Positions 41,384 to 54,010 of a stretch of DNA of 64,000 bases are shown in pieces (the stretch's first letter is position 1; each line of letters starts with the position of its first letter). This DNA comes from Angiostrongylus vasorum (Eukaryota > Nematoda > Chromadorea > Rhabditida > Metastrongylidae): contig JADANN010000231.1 of NCBI GenBank assembly GCA_018806985.1, positions 1 through 64,000 on the forward strand. Direction: 5' to 3'. The notes beneath the pieces are model-generated. The model saw only the letters and a program-made list of their open reading frames with translations. It made no database searches and was not told the origin of the DNA. A program made the translations under genes and the position numbers.

Positions 41384-41718
41384 CTTCCTTATTCGCCTTG
41401 CAATTCCTAATGTCGAACTCGTGGAATCCACATTGCGATGCCGAAGAGGACTCCAATCGATCTACATGGACTTGTACTTACGTGAAGAAGGTGTTGGAAC
41501 ACAGTAAAACGACGAATGCCTCATTATCCAGGGAAAAGACACTGTCAACCAATATTCAACATCATCATTATGAGAGGAGAGAACAAGTCCTCGAACTGCA
41601 GCCGATCACACGCACAAAGTTGATCACTTCCACAGATAACGTTTCCAAAACAACGAGACGAATGGATAAAGTGCTGGGACTGACGCTACATGTGAACACT
41701 GACCACTTAAGTATCTAG
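41384..41718 (+). CDS. possible short exon or ORF of unknown function upstream of the receptor
   Basis: A consensus acceptor (CATTTTCAG, ending 41383) precedes an open frame with ATG at 41411. It encodes MSNSWNPHCDAEEDSNRSTW and about 83 further hydrophilic residues, ending in TAG at 41716-41718. It lies 300 bp before the receptor's first codon, on the same strand. It could be a 5' leader exon of that gene, a small separate gene or chance. It has no membrane segment and no motif that I recognise. An in-frame TGA just before the receptor ATG argues against a simple continuous fusion. Confidence 0.25.
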
Positions 41719-42016
41719 AGAAATAGGTGTATAAGTACTAATCTATAAAGTTATAGGATGTATTTGAATGAAATCACAGACGACATGCTGACGTTTGATA
41801 TAAATGAGATGTGGGTGGAGCTTGACGAAGGAGCCGAGGGTAAGGGCGTGCCAAGTGGTGCAGTTTGGCTACACACGGAACGCGTCCCTGGTTGTGTTGA
41901 CAGCGACTGAAGATTCCTGTGTCAAAATCTGCCCATTCAATCTTTCTCGTTACCGAATAGTTACCAATACTGTACTCTGATCACTTATAATCTGCTTCGA
42001 CCAATGGCATAATCTC

Positions 42017-43036
42017 ATGTCGCAATGGAGCTTCTCCGCTGCTCGAGTGCATCTGACCAACGGAGGACGTGGTGCTCACGCACCAAATGTGCTCGCTTTA
42101 CTATTACTACCGATTCTCTGTCTAGTTGGTCTAATCGGAAACGCTATGGTCTGTATAGCGATCGCTACCGATCGTCGTCTACACAATGTAACAAATTATT
42201 TTTTATTCTCACTAGCACTTGCAGATTTACTCGTTTGTTTATTGGTGATGCCATTGAGTATAATCGTCGAAGTTAAACATGGTGTCTGGACGTGGAATGT
42301 GTCATTATGTCTGCTCTACGTCTACGCGGACGTATTTCTCTGTAGTGCCAGTATAGTACATATGTCTGTGATCTCTCTCGATCGATATCTAGGAATATCG
42401 CAACCGTTACGTGCTCGAAACAAGTCAAGAACGATGATTATCGTCAAAATTTCTCTCGTGTGGATTATAACGTTGATCATCTCATGTCCGATTGCGGTAC
42501 TTGCTTCATACGACCACACGAATATTCTACAGAATAATTCATGTATGATATTCAGTCGTCATTACATCATTTACGGTTCCACGCTAACATTTCTGATACC
42601 GTTCTGTGTGATGTTTGTCACTTATCTGCGTACAACGACACTGTTAAACAAACAAGCATCAATTCTGAGTCAGAAGGCTAACGACAAGTTGCATGGAAAT
42701 GGACTACGACGGACAATTCCACAACGGAAACTCGGACATATTCATGCAAATTCTACAGCCACAACGGCTACATTTACTAGCAGTACGTATAAATCAACTT
42801 TAAATGGTCCGAAAAGTACTACGGTGACTTACACAAACGGCTATCATAATTCGGTGGTTGAGTTAGAGGTTCCAGCGTCGTCACTAGCAATGTCGTCGAC
42901 TCGCACGACGGAAAACCATCATTTATTCGTGCATAAATCAATGCCAAAACGCTCAACCATCAATCGCTGGAAATCAAGAACGTCCAGCTACCTCTCTCAT
43001 ATCGCACTTCGAGTGGGACGACGAAATTCTATTCAG
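42017..43036 (+). CDS. ser-1: receptor exon 1: N-terminus, TM1-TM5, most of the third loop
   Basis: Encodes residues 1-340. After a short N-terminus come five membrane segments (about 24-49, 60-83, 97-119, 142-164, 185-206). The third intracellular loop of about 140 residues is rich in serine and threonine. The exon ends RRNSIQ in phase 0, followed by the donor GTATCG. Confidence 0.85.
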
Positions 43037-46000
43037 GTATCGTTTGTCGTTTGCTTACTATTATACTACTTGTTCTCTTGTCGTAGTAGCACAAAGAGAA
43101 TTTCCTGAAAGAACTCAAGAATTTTGAAGCGAACGGAATGGATGTTGTCTGACATTCAGATAAGCAGACGTGTGTTAAGATGTTTTTTTTTCATGCTGCG
43201 AGTGAGCCAAATTTTCCTTCCTTTACCGATTTTCTTCCTCACTGCGACATGAACCTCTTCTTTTAATTAATGAAGAGGACGGTTCTACATACATTCCTTT
43301 CGAACTACATCGATCAAGGAAACGATAAAAAATCTGCTTCCCTGGAAATACACTTTCCCGAAAACTTCAGAAGCATTTTTTCCTTATTTATTCGACCATA
43401 AAATCTCCAGTAACTAGGCCAAGTTATACGAGAAATTAGATCGTAAACTTTTCAATAACACGATGAATTAAGGTTTGCGTTCATTCAGAAAAAAAAGGAA
43501 AAATGTCATTCAAAAACAGAAAGCTGTACAATTTGGAATTTGCGCTTTAAATAGGGTAGAACCCCGAGACGAGGCACTAGAATTTTTAGAACCCTTGTAG
43601 GTGTTTTATGTAAAATGCAGCTCATTGCCTTAGCTAATCAGTTCGTAATGACGGGTTTTATGTCGTAATCCTACCCTCACTTTTCATCCGTAGTGAGGAA
43701 AAAAGTGGAGAAACGAATTACAGTGCATGCTGGACGAAATCTGAAAATCTTACGAAGACCTCGAAACAAAGAATTCAAAGGAAATTTTTGATTGCAACTA
43801 CAAGGAATTTTGCTTCTTATGATGTGAACATAATTACTTTAAAGTCCCAGTCATTTCTGGGTTAAGCTTTAAGCTTCTTTCTTTACATATCATTGAGTCG
43901 TAATGACGTTCTACTACTGTTCCTCTATTGCAGACTGCTAGTCAAGAACTGGCAAACGAGCACAAAGCGACACGTGTGTTGGCCGTTGTATTTATATGCT
44001 TTTTTATTTGTTGGACACCATTTTTTGTGGCGAACTTTATCGTTGGATTTTGTGGTGCGTTATGTAAAATGCCGCAATGGCTTGGTTCTGTATTTCTATG
44101 GCTCGGCTATATTTCAAGTACCGTAAATCCGATTATCTATACCGTATTCAACAAACGTTTTCGTCAAGCTTTCGTTCGTATATTACGATGTCAGTGCTGT
44201 CATACGGTACGCGACCTATCATCACCGTATTCACGTAACTATACAACTATCGTACCTGATACATTCACATGGTACGTGGTGATTAACTGATAAGTTTGCC
44301 TTCTCTACTCATCTACTTTTGTCATTTACCGTTTTTATTCATTTCAATAGACGAATTGATGGTGATTGACACGCAAACGAACAGTGAATAAAGCGAGTAG
44401 AACGATTCGTCGTTATGACGAGGAAGAAAAGATAACCGCTCAAACATTCGAGGACATATTGACAAATAGGAACAATGACTCCTATTAAAACTAATATGAA
44501 CCAGCAAAATCAAAGAAAATCATAACTGATCATTATCAACTACTTTATGATGTTTGCTCTTTTATTTACTGCTATTCACGGCAGGGTATTAGACGAAATC
44601 AACCACAACGATGTTGAGATATTTGCAAGTTTCTCTCAGCTCTCTTAGCTTTGATTTGACGCAAACATTGTTATTTCGACAGGACCCTCAGTTTAGCTGA
44701 GTTCAATGCTGATGTGGGCTCACCAGACTAATCCCGTTGATGGTTGATTGTTGCTGGCACTAGTAGATAGAAAACTAGCTGACAGAAACACACAGCAAGG
44801 GTCTTCGTTGCGCAGTGTGTAATGGGTGAGCCAACGGAAAGAGAAGTCGTGGTTCGATCTGGCCCGGTGTCCAAGTTTTACGAATATCTCAAAATCGTTG
44901 TGGTTGATTTCGTAGTTTATGATGCTTATTCTTCTTTCGTGTAGTTTTATTTGGTTTTTTTTCTTCAAAGTGAGTTCGTGAGAATATTTTTTCCTTCTGT
45001 CCTCTCTGTCACCATGATGACGATGTTTCGACTCCTTGATGGCAATCTGTAAGATGTCAGAATTTCGTGAAAAAACTGCAGCGGTGTTGTGTAAAAACTT
45101 CCTCAAAAAATCTCAGGAAGAAAAGATTACCAAGCATTTTTTTTACAAATTCATTATAGGATAAATCGTATGGGAGCAAAATAAGTAGCAATTTGATAAT
45201 ATACCCTGCTAGTAGTGAGAAAAAGCGGGCGTAGGTTTGCTACAATGCAAAAAAAATAACCCACTGGTTTTGATATTACTTCATGAATCCAGTAAGTATT
45301 GCTAGTAAGAATACGGATCTAACTGTTTTTGAAAGAATGATTGCTGCTCTTATTTTTTATAAACTGATTAATTTGCTCACATGTGGTGTTTAGCTCCAAT
45401 CATGACCGAGAACGAGGAAATTCGATGAATTATCGTGATGAGTTGAATTCCAGTATGCGTCAGAGTAGTAGCAGAACATGTAAACTCCAAACCAGATCTG
45501 ACGATGAGAAAAAAGGTAGGAGGATGTTTATTGTCAATTATCAAGTGGGCATACTGTCATTAATTTGTGACTGTAGGGTGTAAAAGTGCTTTTAACGTAG
45601 TGGTTAGAGGCGGTCTTACAACAGTTCGCATGATTTCGCTCCCGTGCCTTTAGGAACCAAGCCAGCCCCCGTTTCCTCGAGGTCTAGAAATTGATACTGA
45701 AGTTTTTTTTCGAGGATAGAAACATTTCTTTAATACATTGATAAGTCCAATGAAGAGTCCAAATATGCATTCAGTCATCACCACAATGCTTAATGGAGTC
45801 GGATTCTTGGCACATCCCTTTTTATTCTTCATCAAATAAAAAGTGTAATCAAACAAGGGCTTGTCACAAGTGAAGCACATCATGATATGGATGTCATTAT
45901 CTAATGGAACGAAACAACATAAAATACATTAAATGCCATATGTGTTTATTATAGATATCAGTGCCTAACCTGGCAACGGAATTTGCTTCGGTGTCTGCAA

Positions 46001-46335
46001 GAACGGCGACGATAATCCGTGATTCTCGTGCAGCAACAGAAGAAACGGCAAACGATGAAGATGCGATTATCAACGAACATCGCCCATTACTGCCGCCCTC
46101 TGTTCGAAGTGCAACCGCTGATTCAATGAGGAGGTCACTGACAACGTTTCTCAGTTCAAGTGATACCACGTCAACATTCTCAAAATTAACGTCGTGTGCA
46201 GAATGTCGTGGAGTTCGAGTGATTGACGTTCCTGATACAGATGACACGATGCTGTCATCAACGAGCGTTTGTCCACGTCACTTGACGCTATTCTCGTCGA
46301 CATGCGGAAAGTCCATAAAGGAAACGTTTTTATAA
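42017..46335 (+). CDS. ser-1: 5-HT2/SER-1-like biogenic amine GPCR, four coding exons
   Basis: Joined exons 42017-43036, 43934-44271, 45394-45515 and 45962-46335 give 617 residues with consistent splice phases (0, 2, 1). Class A landmarks: N42 (TM1), D70 in SLALAD (TM2), C98 and C176 (disulfide), amine-binding D105 in YADVFLCSAS (TM3), DRY 122-124, W149 (TM4), P195 (TM5), CWTPFF 366-371 (TM6), NPIIY 405-409 (TM7) and cysteines 426, 428, 429 for palmitoylation. The closest family I recognise is the 5-HT2 type, signalling through Gq in muscle and neurons. The last four residues, ETFL, form a class I PDZ ligand. C. elegans SER-1 is reported to bind the multi-PDZ protein MPZ-1 through such an end. 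The start is the first ATG after an in-frame TGA. Another amine subtype is possible. Introns carry a MITE-like repeat and a SINE. Confidence 0.85.
43934..44271 (+). CDS. ser-1: receptor exon 2: TM6, TM7, helix 8
   Basis: The acceptor CTATTGCAG leads in phase 0 into TASQELANEHKATRVLAVVF. TM6 carries CWTPFF and TM7 carries NPIIY, followed by FNKRFRQAFVRILRCQCC. The donor chosen is ACATG followed by GTACGT, which leaves phase 2 and fits the next exon. Confidence 0.82.
44575..44950 (+). mobile_element. family C MITE-like copy in receptor intron 2
   Basis: The left end CGGCAGGGTATTAGACGAAA and GATGTTGAGATATTTGCAAG match the 3.86 kb copy. The long interior (AATCCCGTTGATGGTTGATT, a tRNA-like GTTGCGCAGTGTGTAATGGG with GTGGTTCGATCTGG) and the right end ACGAATATCTCAAAATCGTT follow the order of the 25.3 kb copy. 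Confidence 0.6.
45394..45515 (+). CDS. ser-1: receptor exon 3: cytoplasmic tail
   Basis: A 122-nt exon from the acceptor GGTGTTTAG to AAAAAG followed by GTAGGA. It completes a split cysteine codon and encodes SNHDRERGNSMNYRDELNSS and 20 further hydrophilic residues with several possible phosphorylation sites. It is supported by phase agreement on both sides. Confidence 0.7.
45590..45850 (+). mobile_element. SINE in receptor intron 3
   Basis: A box AACGTAGTGGTTAGAGGCGG, a degenerate B box (GCATGATTTCGCTCCC), body AACCAAGCCAGCCCCCG and a 3' part CAATGCTTAATGGAGTCGGA. It occupies more than half of the 446-nt intron. Confidence 0.55.
45962..46335 (+). CDS. ser-1: receptor exon 4: tail with C-terminal PDZ ligand
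   Basis: The acceptor is ATATCAG at 45955-45961. Using the earlier ATAG at 45954 would run into a stop after three codons. It encodes VPNLATEFASVSARTATIIR, then an acidic and serine-rich tail, ending KSIKETFL and TAA (46333-46335). Confidence 0.78.
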
Positions 46336-46501
46336 ATGAAATCTTACGAGTTTGGCTTGTGCTAATCATCATTTATCTCACTACATATGATGTACTATAC
46401 TGTACTATAACGTCTCATTGCATCTCATCACTGTTTCATCGCTGAAGCTACGTGTCTTTTCTCCACTTGGAGTTTTTAATCCTGTTCAACACTGTGTACA
46501 G

Positions 46502-46507
46502 AATAAA
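46502..46507 (+). terminator. polyadenylation signal of the receptor gene
   Basis: AATAAA lies 167 bp after the stop codon, the first canonical signal downstream. Confidence 0.55.
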
Positions 46508-46519
46508 GATGTCGCAACA

Positions 46520-49500
46520 AAAATGCTTTCTTCTTGTCGTTTCTTTCTTTCTTCCCTGCACTGCTCAACAATGCTAAACTAAGCTTTTCGCATTTTGGCA
46601 TCCATTTCTTAACAATTACTGACAATCACGTACCATTTACGTGCCGATTGAAGCCGTATTCTAGTTAGTTTATTGAGGAACGGGTAAGAAAAATATAGAG
46701 TTAGACACACCACACTTAGTTTTTTTCATATATCAGTGACGTCTGTAAGAGGTTGTAAGCTTGGTCTCCAGCAAAAATCAACATGAAATGTTTCCTAGCT
46801 GGAGTTTAATAATTGAGTAACTTCGTATATATAGTAGATTGTCCCAATAATCGGGCTACTCATCATCGCATATTTGTTCCAAATTTTCTATTTACTTATA
46901 TAAGTAGTCGTTATATATTGCATGACTTTCAATCCTTTCCTTTCTTTCGTTGTCTTTGTATTCGTTGTCCAAAATGATCATCGGATTGGCGTGTCAGTTT
47001 GGCTGCCACTTGAGGTTTATGTCTTCTTCGTCGTTGAATATTGGTTGAGTTTATTGAACATCAGTGTTATACAATAACATCTACTTCAAAATGTTTACAA
47101 TGTCAATGTATTCGAAATAATCTTGAAAATGTTCAAGTGGCAGTCCAGCGATTGAGACATAACGACTATGCCAGCATGAAGTAAAAAAGCCCTATGAGTT
47201 TACTTCTTCTCTCTAAATATAACTTGTCAGTCACTTTCTTATAAAGGCTTTGATTGAAAGCCTGTCTGTTTTGGCAAATTTTTTCTTTATATGCTAAAAG
47301 AAGAAATCCCTAAAGATTGAAACAATTTTTCGCCTACAGCCAGATATGCTCCTTTGCTTGTATCATGACAAATGGTTCAATAACAATTGTAAGCATTGAA
47401 CACTCGAACGGCTAAACAAAGAACGACATAAAATGCTAGCCGTAATAATAACGGTGGAATCCGACGATTCGAACGTTCAATTTCTGCTTCAAACTTCATC
47501 CTAGTCACCAAGCGATCATTCGATGCCATGAATGATAGCTACCTAGCAGATACGTTTAAGGAAAATTACTAGCTGTTCACAAGTTTCGTTATTAGTGACC
47601 CGTTTGGCGCATCTGGTCGCTTTGCGATTAAATAAACTCTGACTTTCCCTAGTTTTAAAAAATTCAATAAAAGACATTATCGCGAGTCTCCTTGGAAGAT
47701 TCATTGAGCTGACTTCGCAGCTAGCTACATCCTAGTAGCACTTGTATGTGGCACTCATAATTTGCATGATCTTACAAAATTTCAACTTCTTATGAATTCA
47801 GTAGTAATAACACTGGGTAAACATCGTTGTTAGAACAACTAGGGCGCCACGTGTCGTCGAAACTCTGCTGAAAGTTTTTACTTTATCCAAATACCATTTG
47901 GCACGACTTTGATGGCAAGGTCAGCTTTATCTTCCATCGGTTTGTCCCATCCTAAATCTTGAATCCTACTCAATCGTTCCATTATCCAGAGCAACTCCAC
48001 CTGCATTAAGCTACATTACTGCAACCTGTATTCTTTGGTCGCTGATACGACATTCGTACCTAACACTTTCCAAGAGCCATCTCATCCACGATCTTGCACA
48101 GTTAAATTCCAGAACAGATTTTTTAGTTCAATATTTATTGGGTTGGATCGTTAGTTGGAAGTGTTATGCACTGATGCAAATTGTTGGCACATGTCTCTAC
48201 CAATTTCGACCGGGTGCTATTGTGGCCTTTTTCTTCTTCACCGGTGACATTTAACAATAATTGATGAGATTTCGATGAGATAAATAGGAATTGATTTTCA
48301 GGCATAATGATAAACTCTTCGTCATACTTTAGAATAAAATACCTACTTTCAAATCTACTGAACACCTGTAGGTTTCATAGTACAGTTCATGAACTTAATT
48401 CTCTGCAAGTCAACGCATTTCATGACTGCCACCAGTCACTGGAAAAGATGGAAGAATGCGATATCGAATGTTGGGCGAAGAATGAAATACCAGCTGGCGA
48501 TACTATTGTTTAACACAGCTTACAAACATGTTGACGTCGTACTTTTAATCATTTGTGAGACTAGGCTTCGCTATATTCCTGTTCTTTTGCAACGACTCAC
48601 TGGTTACCCTCGCCTAACTATCTCCTCGTCTTGTAACAATGCGGCAAGCATGCCAGTTAACTGTGAGTCGGATATCAACCACCATATCTAGTCCATCACT
48701 CGCAATCTTCGGATGTTCTCTGTTCTATGTTTTATAGAAGTTCTTTATAGTTCTTAGTGTTACGCACGTGCTTGCTTACGAACTAGACAGCTTAGCACAC
48801 AGAGGAGGAACACGTTGCTTCAAATGAGCGCCCATAAAATTGTAATTTAGCGTTGATTATTTTTTTCAAATGCCTGAATAAATCAGTGCCTCTTGCTGTT
48901 TTCCGTCCAGCTCATCGTCATGCTCTTGTTTAGCACAACGTTAATGATGCTGTTCAGGATCATACCTCTATAATCGATAGTTTATCCACTGTTTGGCGTT
49001 CTTCATTTGACCAAATATGCTTTGTATACTACTCCTTGTTTCCACTAAAAGAACTTTGTACTTCCCTTCCACACCAAACCTCTTCATATACATTCCGTGT
49101 TTCAGCGTTTTTTGATTTGTTGATGTAATATTATTCAATTTTTTAAATATGTTATGAGAAAAAGACTGACACATGAAGCCTATTTCGGGCCATCACCAAA
49201 AACTGTATTTTCTTCATTGAATGGCAACTATGAAAACTTCCTCTGTGTTAATCTCGTCATGGTGAACAACATTTCCAGAACACTCGATAGTTGCATTCTG
49301 CAGTCCCAACGGAATCATATGGTTCGAACAGACAAAAGTTCTTATGAAAAGAGATGGTCACATTTTAATTGATCGAAGTCGTTGAAATCGCATCTGGTTT
49401 TTAAACTGTTTGAATGAGTTTTGGATAAAGCAAGATAGATTCTAGGATTTGATGGGATTCGTACCATAAGAAGGGTCATAGATCTCCATATGAAAAGCTT

Positions 49501-49870
49501 TAGCTCTTCATTTGCATTTTATAGGATGCATTAAGTTATTTCGAATTTCATGCATCGATCTTAATACGTGACGTTGAAACAGCCAGCTGGCATACCGCAT
49601 GGTGCAATAATAGTGTAATAGTCGAATAAATCATTTTAAAGATGAAAGGAGTGTGAAACACAAGATATATTGGTTATCTAAAACGATATATCAGAAGAAA
49701 TACTAAAGTATTTGACGAAGTTCCCGAAAAACTCGAGGGTCGCCGTGCTGGGAGGGATGACTCTCCCTGACGGCACGCTCATTATTAGTTTTGTGCACAA
49801 GTTTCCCACCAGCGTAACCCACTTCTAAAGAAACCTTGCCTAGGAGCGAAAGCAGTCTGCACGCGCTTCA
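46520..49870. other. no gene recognised
   Basis: Over 3 kb of AT-rich sequence with only short, unsupported open frames. No match to the repeat families of this window. Confidence 0.45.
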
Positions 49871-49879
49871 AGATCAGCT

Positions 49880-51955
49880 CTGTGGCTAAGCTAGACTTGA
49901 AACACTAAATAGTAGTGAACTACAGGAAGTGGGAGCATTACCACCGCCACCTTTTCCTCGAGCATTCCTTATCCAGCATGACGTCGACGTCGGAACAGAT
50001 ATCAATTTTCCCATATTTTCGAATGGACCTCTCAAGATCCTTGACCATTTTCGCGACAGAAAGCCTAGCTCCAAGTTAACAACAAAGCAGAAATGTGGTA
50101 TGCGATAGGTTAGTTAGATGTTGAGATAACGGAGAAACACCATGAAGACGTTTCGCTTTATCGCCCATCATCTTAAAACTGAATTTCCACCATGCCCAGT
50201 CTTATACTTACTTATCAGTGCTCATAATTCAGTATCCACTTATGACCTGGCGTGTACCGACACCTGAATTTTCAAAGTTAGACCGTTAATCATTTGTGTA
50301 GACGAGCTCACAGATAGAATGGCTTGGTTTATAAACCGTTTTGTCACCCAGTTGCTGAAACACACCCCATCTCATCTGACGAATATCCAAATGTTTCTGG
50401 ATCGTCTACATAATGCGCTTCCTAATAACGAATATGTGATGGATTACTTCAACGTTACCGCCCTTTATATTAACGTCTCGTATGATTCCTCATTAGAAGT
50501 CATTCACTAGCTCCTTATGCGACAAGAAAGGGCAACAAACACGCATCACTTCCCCATTCGTCAGCTCATGGCCTTTCTAAAGAAGTGACTGGACTGTTCA
50601 ACCTTCAAATGATAAGAAAATATTATGCGCAATTTAGAGCGTTGGCAAAAAAGACAGCGACTGGCGTCAAGCCTTGTATTTGCATTTATTCCAAAGTGGA
50701 AGCATCAATAGTCGATCTCGGGCTATTATTGTAGCGTAGGTATAGAGATGGTTGTTTTGTCATCTGCTCTATCCATGAGGGGGTGGACAAATTTTTTGAC
50801 TTATGAGCAAGCAATCAGAGAACATACACTCACCAGAGAGAAACCGAAGGAAAACTGGCTTCCATTTCTGAGCGTTCAAATGAACCTATCCGAAATCGAC
50901 TACATCACGAAGGGGTACCGAAAGCCAAGTAACAGAAATATACTGACTTATTATCGCTTCTCTCATCATTCACACACACAAAAACGGCGCTTGTGAAGAA
51001 CATACTTCGAACAACCGTCAGTGCGTGCACAGGAAGAGAGCGGAAGGAAAAGTCCCTGAATAGCGTGACAAATAGCCGTTTTGAAAGGCTACCAAACTGT
51101 AGCTCTTCGAGAAAGGTCTAGAGTAGAATCGACTCCCCAACAATAATTCTAGCGAGAACAAGGTCTCGTTTATCCCAGCTACACCTATAAAATGTTGCTT
51201 TGGAAAGGACGATCTAAAGAATGCGGTAGTACTCACTGAATCGCCACAGCACAGTCTCAGACACCAGCTAGTTTGTGAGTGCCTATATGACCGCCTATGC
51301 GCACTCAAAAATTGTATGTTAAAAACCTAACGGTAAAGAAGATGATAGCACGAATCTCGTGCGGTGTACTTGATCTCGTGCAAAGTGTGTAAGAACCAAT
51401 ACGTTGGCGAAACAAATAGATAGGAGATCACTCTGCGTCTATATAAAGGAACACCTAATCAGTAAATTTTAATTGAAACGACATACTCCACTTGGCGAGC
51501 ATAGGAAACGGAGACATAAAGGAGATTTCGAAGTAACTGTCACTATCCTTGTACAAGAAGCGAAAACATTAGCGCGTAAAGCTCTTTAAGTATTTCGGAT
51601 AAGTTCCAAAAATCCAAAAATGAACCACAAAGAGAAGTGCGTTATCATCACGCGTGATCTGGCACCAGTATCTAGACGCATTCCTTGCCCATGAAGGACT
51701 CTGTGCGCCTGATCTCGATCAAATAACTGGAAGACTTTCAAAGAGCAGAACGGGGAGTGTTCAAGGAAAGCTGTTAATTGTTTGAATTAAAATCCATGTG
51801 TTAACTATTGTTTGCTGTGGTTACGAAGATATTTTGCTGTTTAGGTTGCCTGTCAATTTGACCTTTCTAGGATCCCATGAAGGCGAAAGCACCAAACATT
51901 TTCTACGTGTCAAAAAAATTCTGTAATAACAACCTAGTGCTTGCTCATCAAGAAA
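49880..51955 (+). mobile_element. degenerate PLE copy A
   Basis: It starts within the N-terminal coding region (DNA corresponding to the proline-rich stretch at 49.92 kb). At 50290-50510 it encodes VDELTDRMAWFINRFVTQLL, HLTNIQMFLDRLHNA and DYFNVTALYINVS, the PLE RT up to motif A. At 50840-50990 comes WLPFLSVQMNLSEIDYITKG with YRKPSNRN. A GIY-YIG remnant follows (YVGETN, about 51395). The catalytic DD region is destroyed. The 3' hammerhead near 51.87 kb is barely recognisable (CATGAAGGCGAAAGCACC). The sequence ends in the tail approach GTGCTTGCTCATCAAGAAAA. Confidence 0.75.
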
Positions 51956-51959
51956 AGCA

Positions 51960-53080
51960 GTGGACTAGAATACTTTCAAGTTTTTTTGACAGACTTCTTT
52001 GAGCCGGGTTATTTCATCGAATGAGCCACATCTGCAATTTTTCATCGTTGCCGTTAGGCCAGTTAGTTTTCTTAATCAAGAGTGTAAATCAAGAAAACGA
52101 GCATCTTAAAGAATTCAATGAAGCTAGCAGAAAATTCAGCACTGGGTTTAAGGGAACACTTCTATGCACGTTTCATTAAGCGAAAGGACTGTATAAACTC
52201 CGCTTACGGAATAAAACCTATCCATTAAGTGGTAGTTTTAAACGATCATCATTCATCCTTGTGATGGCTATTTATGAGTGAAAGCACTCTCTGCCATAGA
52301 ATCCAGGAAACCACTTCTCAGGGACTAGGCGACGTTCATAGAAAAAGTGTCATGTTCTTTGCGTCGCTTGAGCAAATGGAACTCAATGAGTACCCATGCA
52401 GTGCAACACGGACAAATCAAGGGAAGAATTTGTTGGTAACCGTCCAAATCACTCAATTACCCAAAAAAAAATTAAAACTGATTCAAGTGAAAGTACTACG
52501 ATCCTCGCAGTCCTGTAATCAAAACAGTTTGTGTACTATAAGTAATCACGTATGTGAAAAAAACGAATTGTAGTTTTCCATGGAGTTTTCAAAATTTGGG
52601 AAGAAAATTAACTAACATGCTGGGTCTTGCATTTAACCATCGAATATTATGAGATGACTGCTGACGGAATAAAGTGCTGGATTCCAATTCTTTTGCCATA
52701 ACATTTCCAGTGTCCTAAAACATCTCATACAGCTGTCGTGTAAATCTAGGTTAATACGTGAACAACGCTTACAACATTATCTCGAACATTTTCGAAACAA
52801 TCAATAGAAACTGCTAAGAAGTAGGCTTGGATTTAGAGAGTTTTTTTATGGCGACAGCGATAGCAGCCGACTTTCATTGTCAGTGATAAATTCTCGACAG
52901 AACAAGGACGACTCTCATGAGAATGAGAAAGGCAAATACTGCATGTTAAGTGTCTAGAAGTCCTAACAATCACAGTACGACTACGATAACCAATTAGTCA
53001 AATATGGGAAAATTCTGACCTGTGTTTCTAAGGTTATCTTGAGATCTAGGGTTGTCACAGTGTAGTAGTTAAGCAATTAT
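51960..53080. other. no gene recognised
   Basis: Between the two PLE copies. An open frame at 52274-52573 has no recognisable family. Confidence 0.4.
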
Positions 53081-53879
53081 AACATAATTGCAAAGCCGAG
53101 GTCACAAGAAAGTTGGTCCTGGAATTTGCTACAGGAACTACCAACAGAACACTTCTGACTTATGAAGGAAGTCTTGTCACTAAGAAGGAGGACTGTGTTA
53201 GGTAAACAGCGATGTTCTTTTTCAGCAGCTATCTATAACACGGAGTCGTAGTGAATTTCATCAAACTTAAACGATTACACGATGCATGCGGTTTGCCAGA
53301 GAACAACCACCAAGTACTGGACATTGAAATGAGGCTAATGCGCCCGTTTTCGATGAAAGCAGTACAACATGCATGTCCAACTGAATAAGTGAGAGTCGAA
53401 AGAATTCCACTGTGTTCAATATTTGCAGGATCAATTGGAAGAAAATAATGGGTGGGTCAATATTGATTTCCAATTCTATTTGGTCAAATCTTAAAGCAAC
53501 CTTAAGTAGAAAATCCCAAAATCTGCTAAACTAATCGCATAAATCAGCTTCAACAAACAGAAACCGTTTGCGAATCTAACAATAGTGACACTAAGGTAGA
53601 TAACGCACCAGAAAATTGAAGCGTCACCGCGTTGGAATTTCCTTGAAGAGGTGCGTTCGTTTTTTAGAATTGCGTGCAAGTTGCACATCACCACAACCAG
53701 TTTTAAAGCAACATTGCGTAAGATCGCATTCAATCTGCACTAGTTTCAAAATCGACTACGTAACAAAGATAGACATGCAACACTAAGCAGGAGTGAGCAA
53801 CAAGAAGTAGAGGCGTTGCCACCACCTTCTTTTCTCAAGGGTTCCTTATATAAAATGACCTCACTGGCGAAGTAAAAAA

Positions 53880-54010
53880 ATTGACAAGATATACTCTCAG
53901 CGTTAATCAATCCCTGAATCCTCCCAGGCAAATCTGGTGCCATATTGCCTACGCCGGAGGGATGGAAGGTTTAGTGGGTCTGCGCTGCGCTCTCCCTTAC
54001 GGCGCAATGG
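53880..54010 (-). mobile_element. SINE inserted in PLE copy B
   Basis: The reverse complement has the SINE body (AAACCTTCCATCCCTCCGG, GGCACCAGATTTGCCTGGGA) and the 3' end GATTGATTAACGCTGAGAGT, interrupting the PLE N-terminal coding region. The tRNA-like head is largely lost. Confidence 0.65.

Noticed and set aside
45897..46372. Minus-strand open frames of 73-116 codons
   Set aside because: Antisense shadows of receptor exon 4, which is supported by splice phase and the ETFL end.
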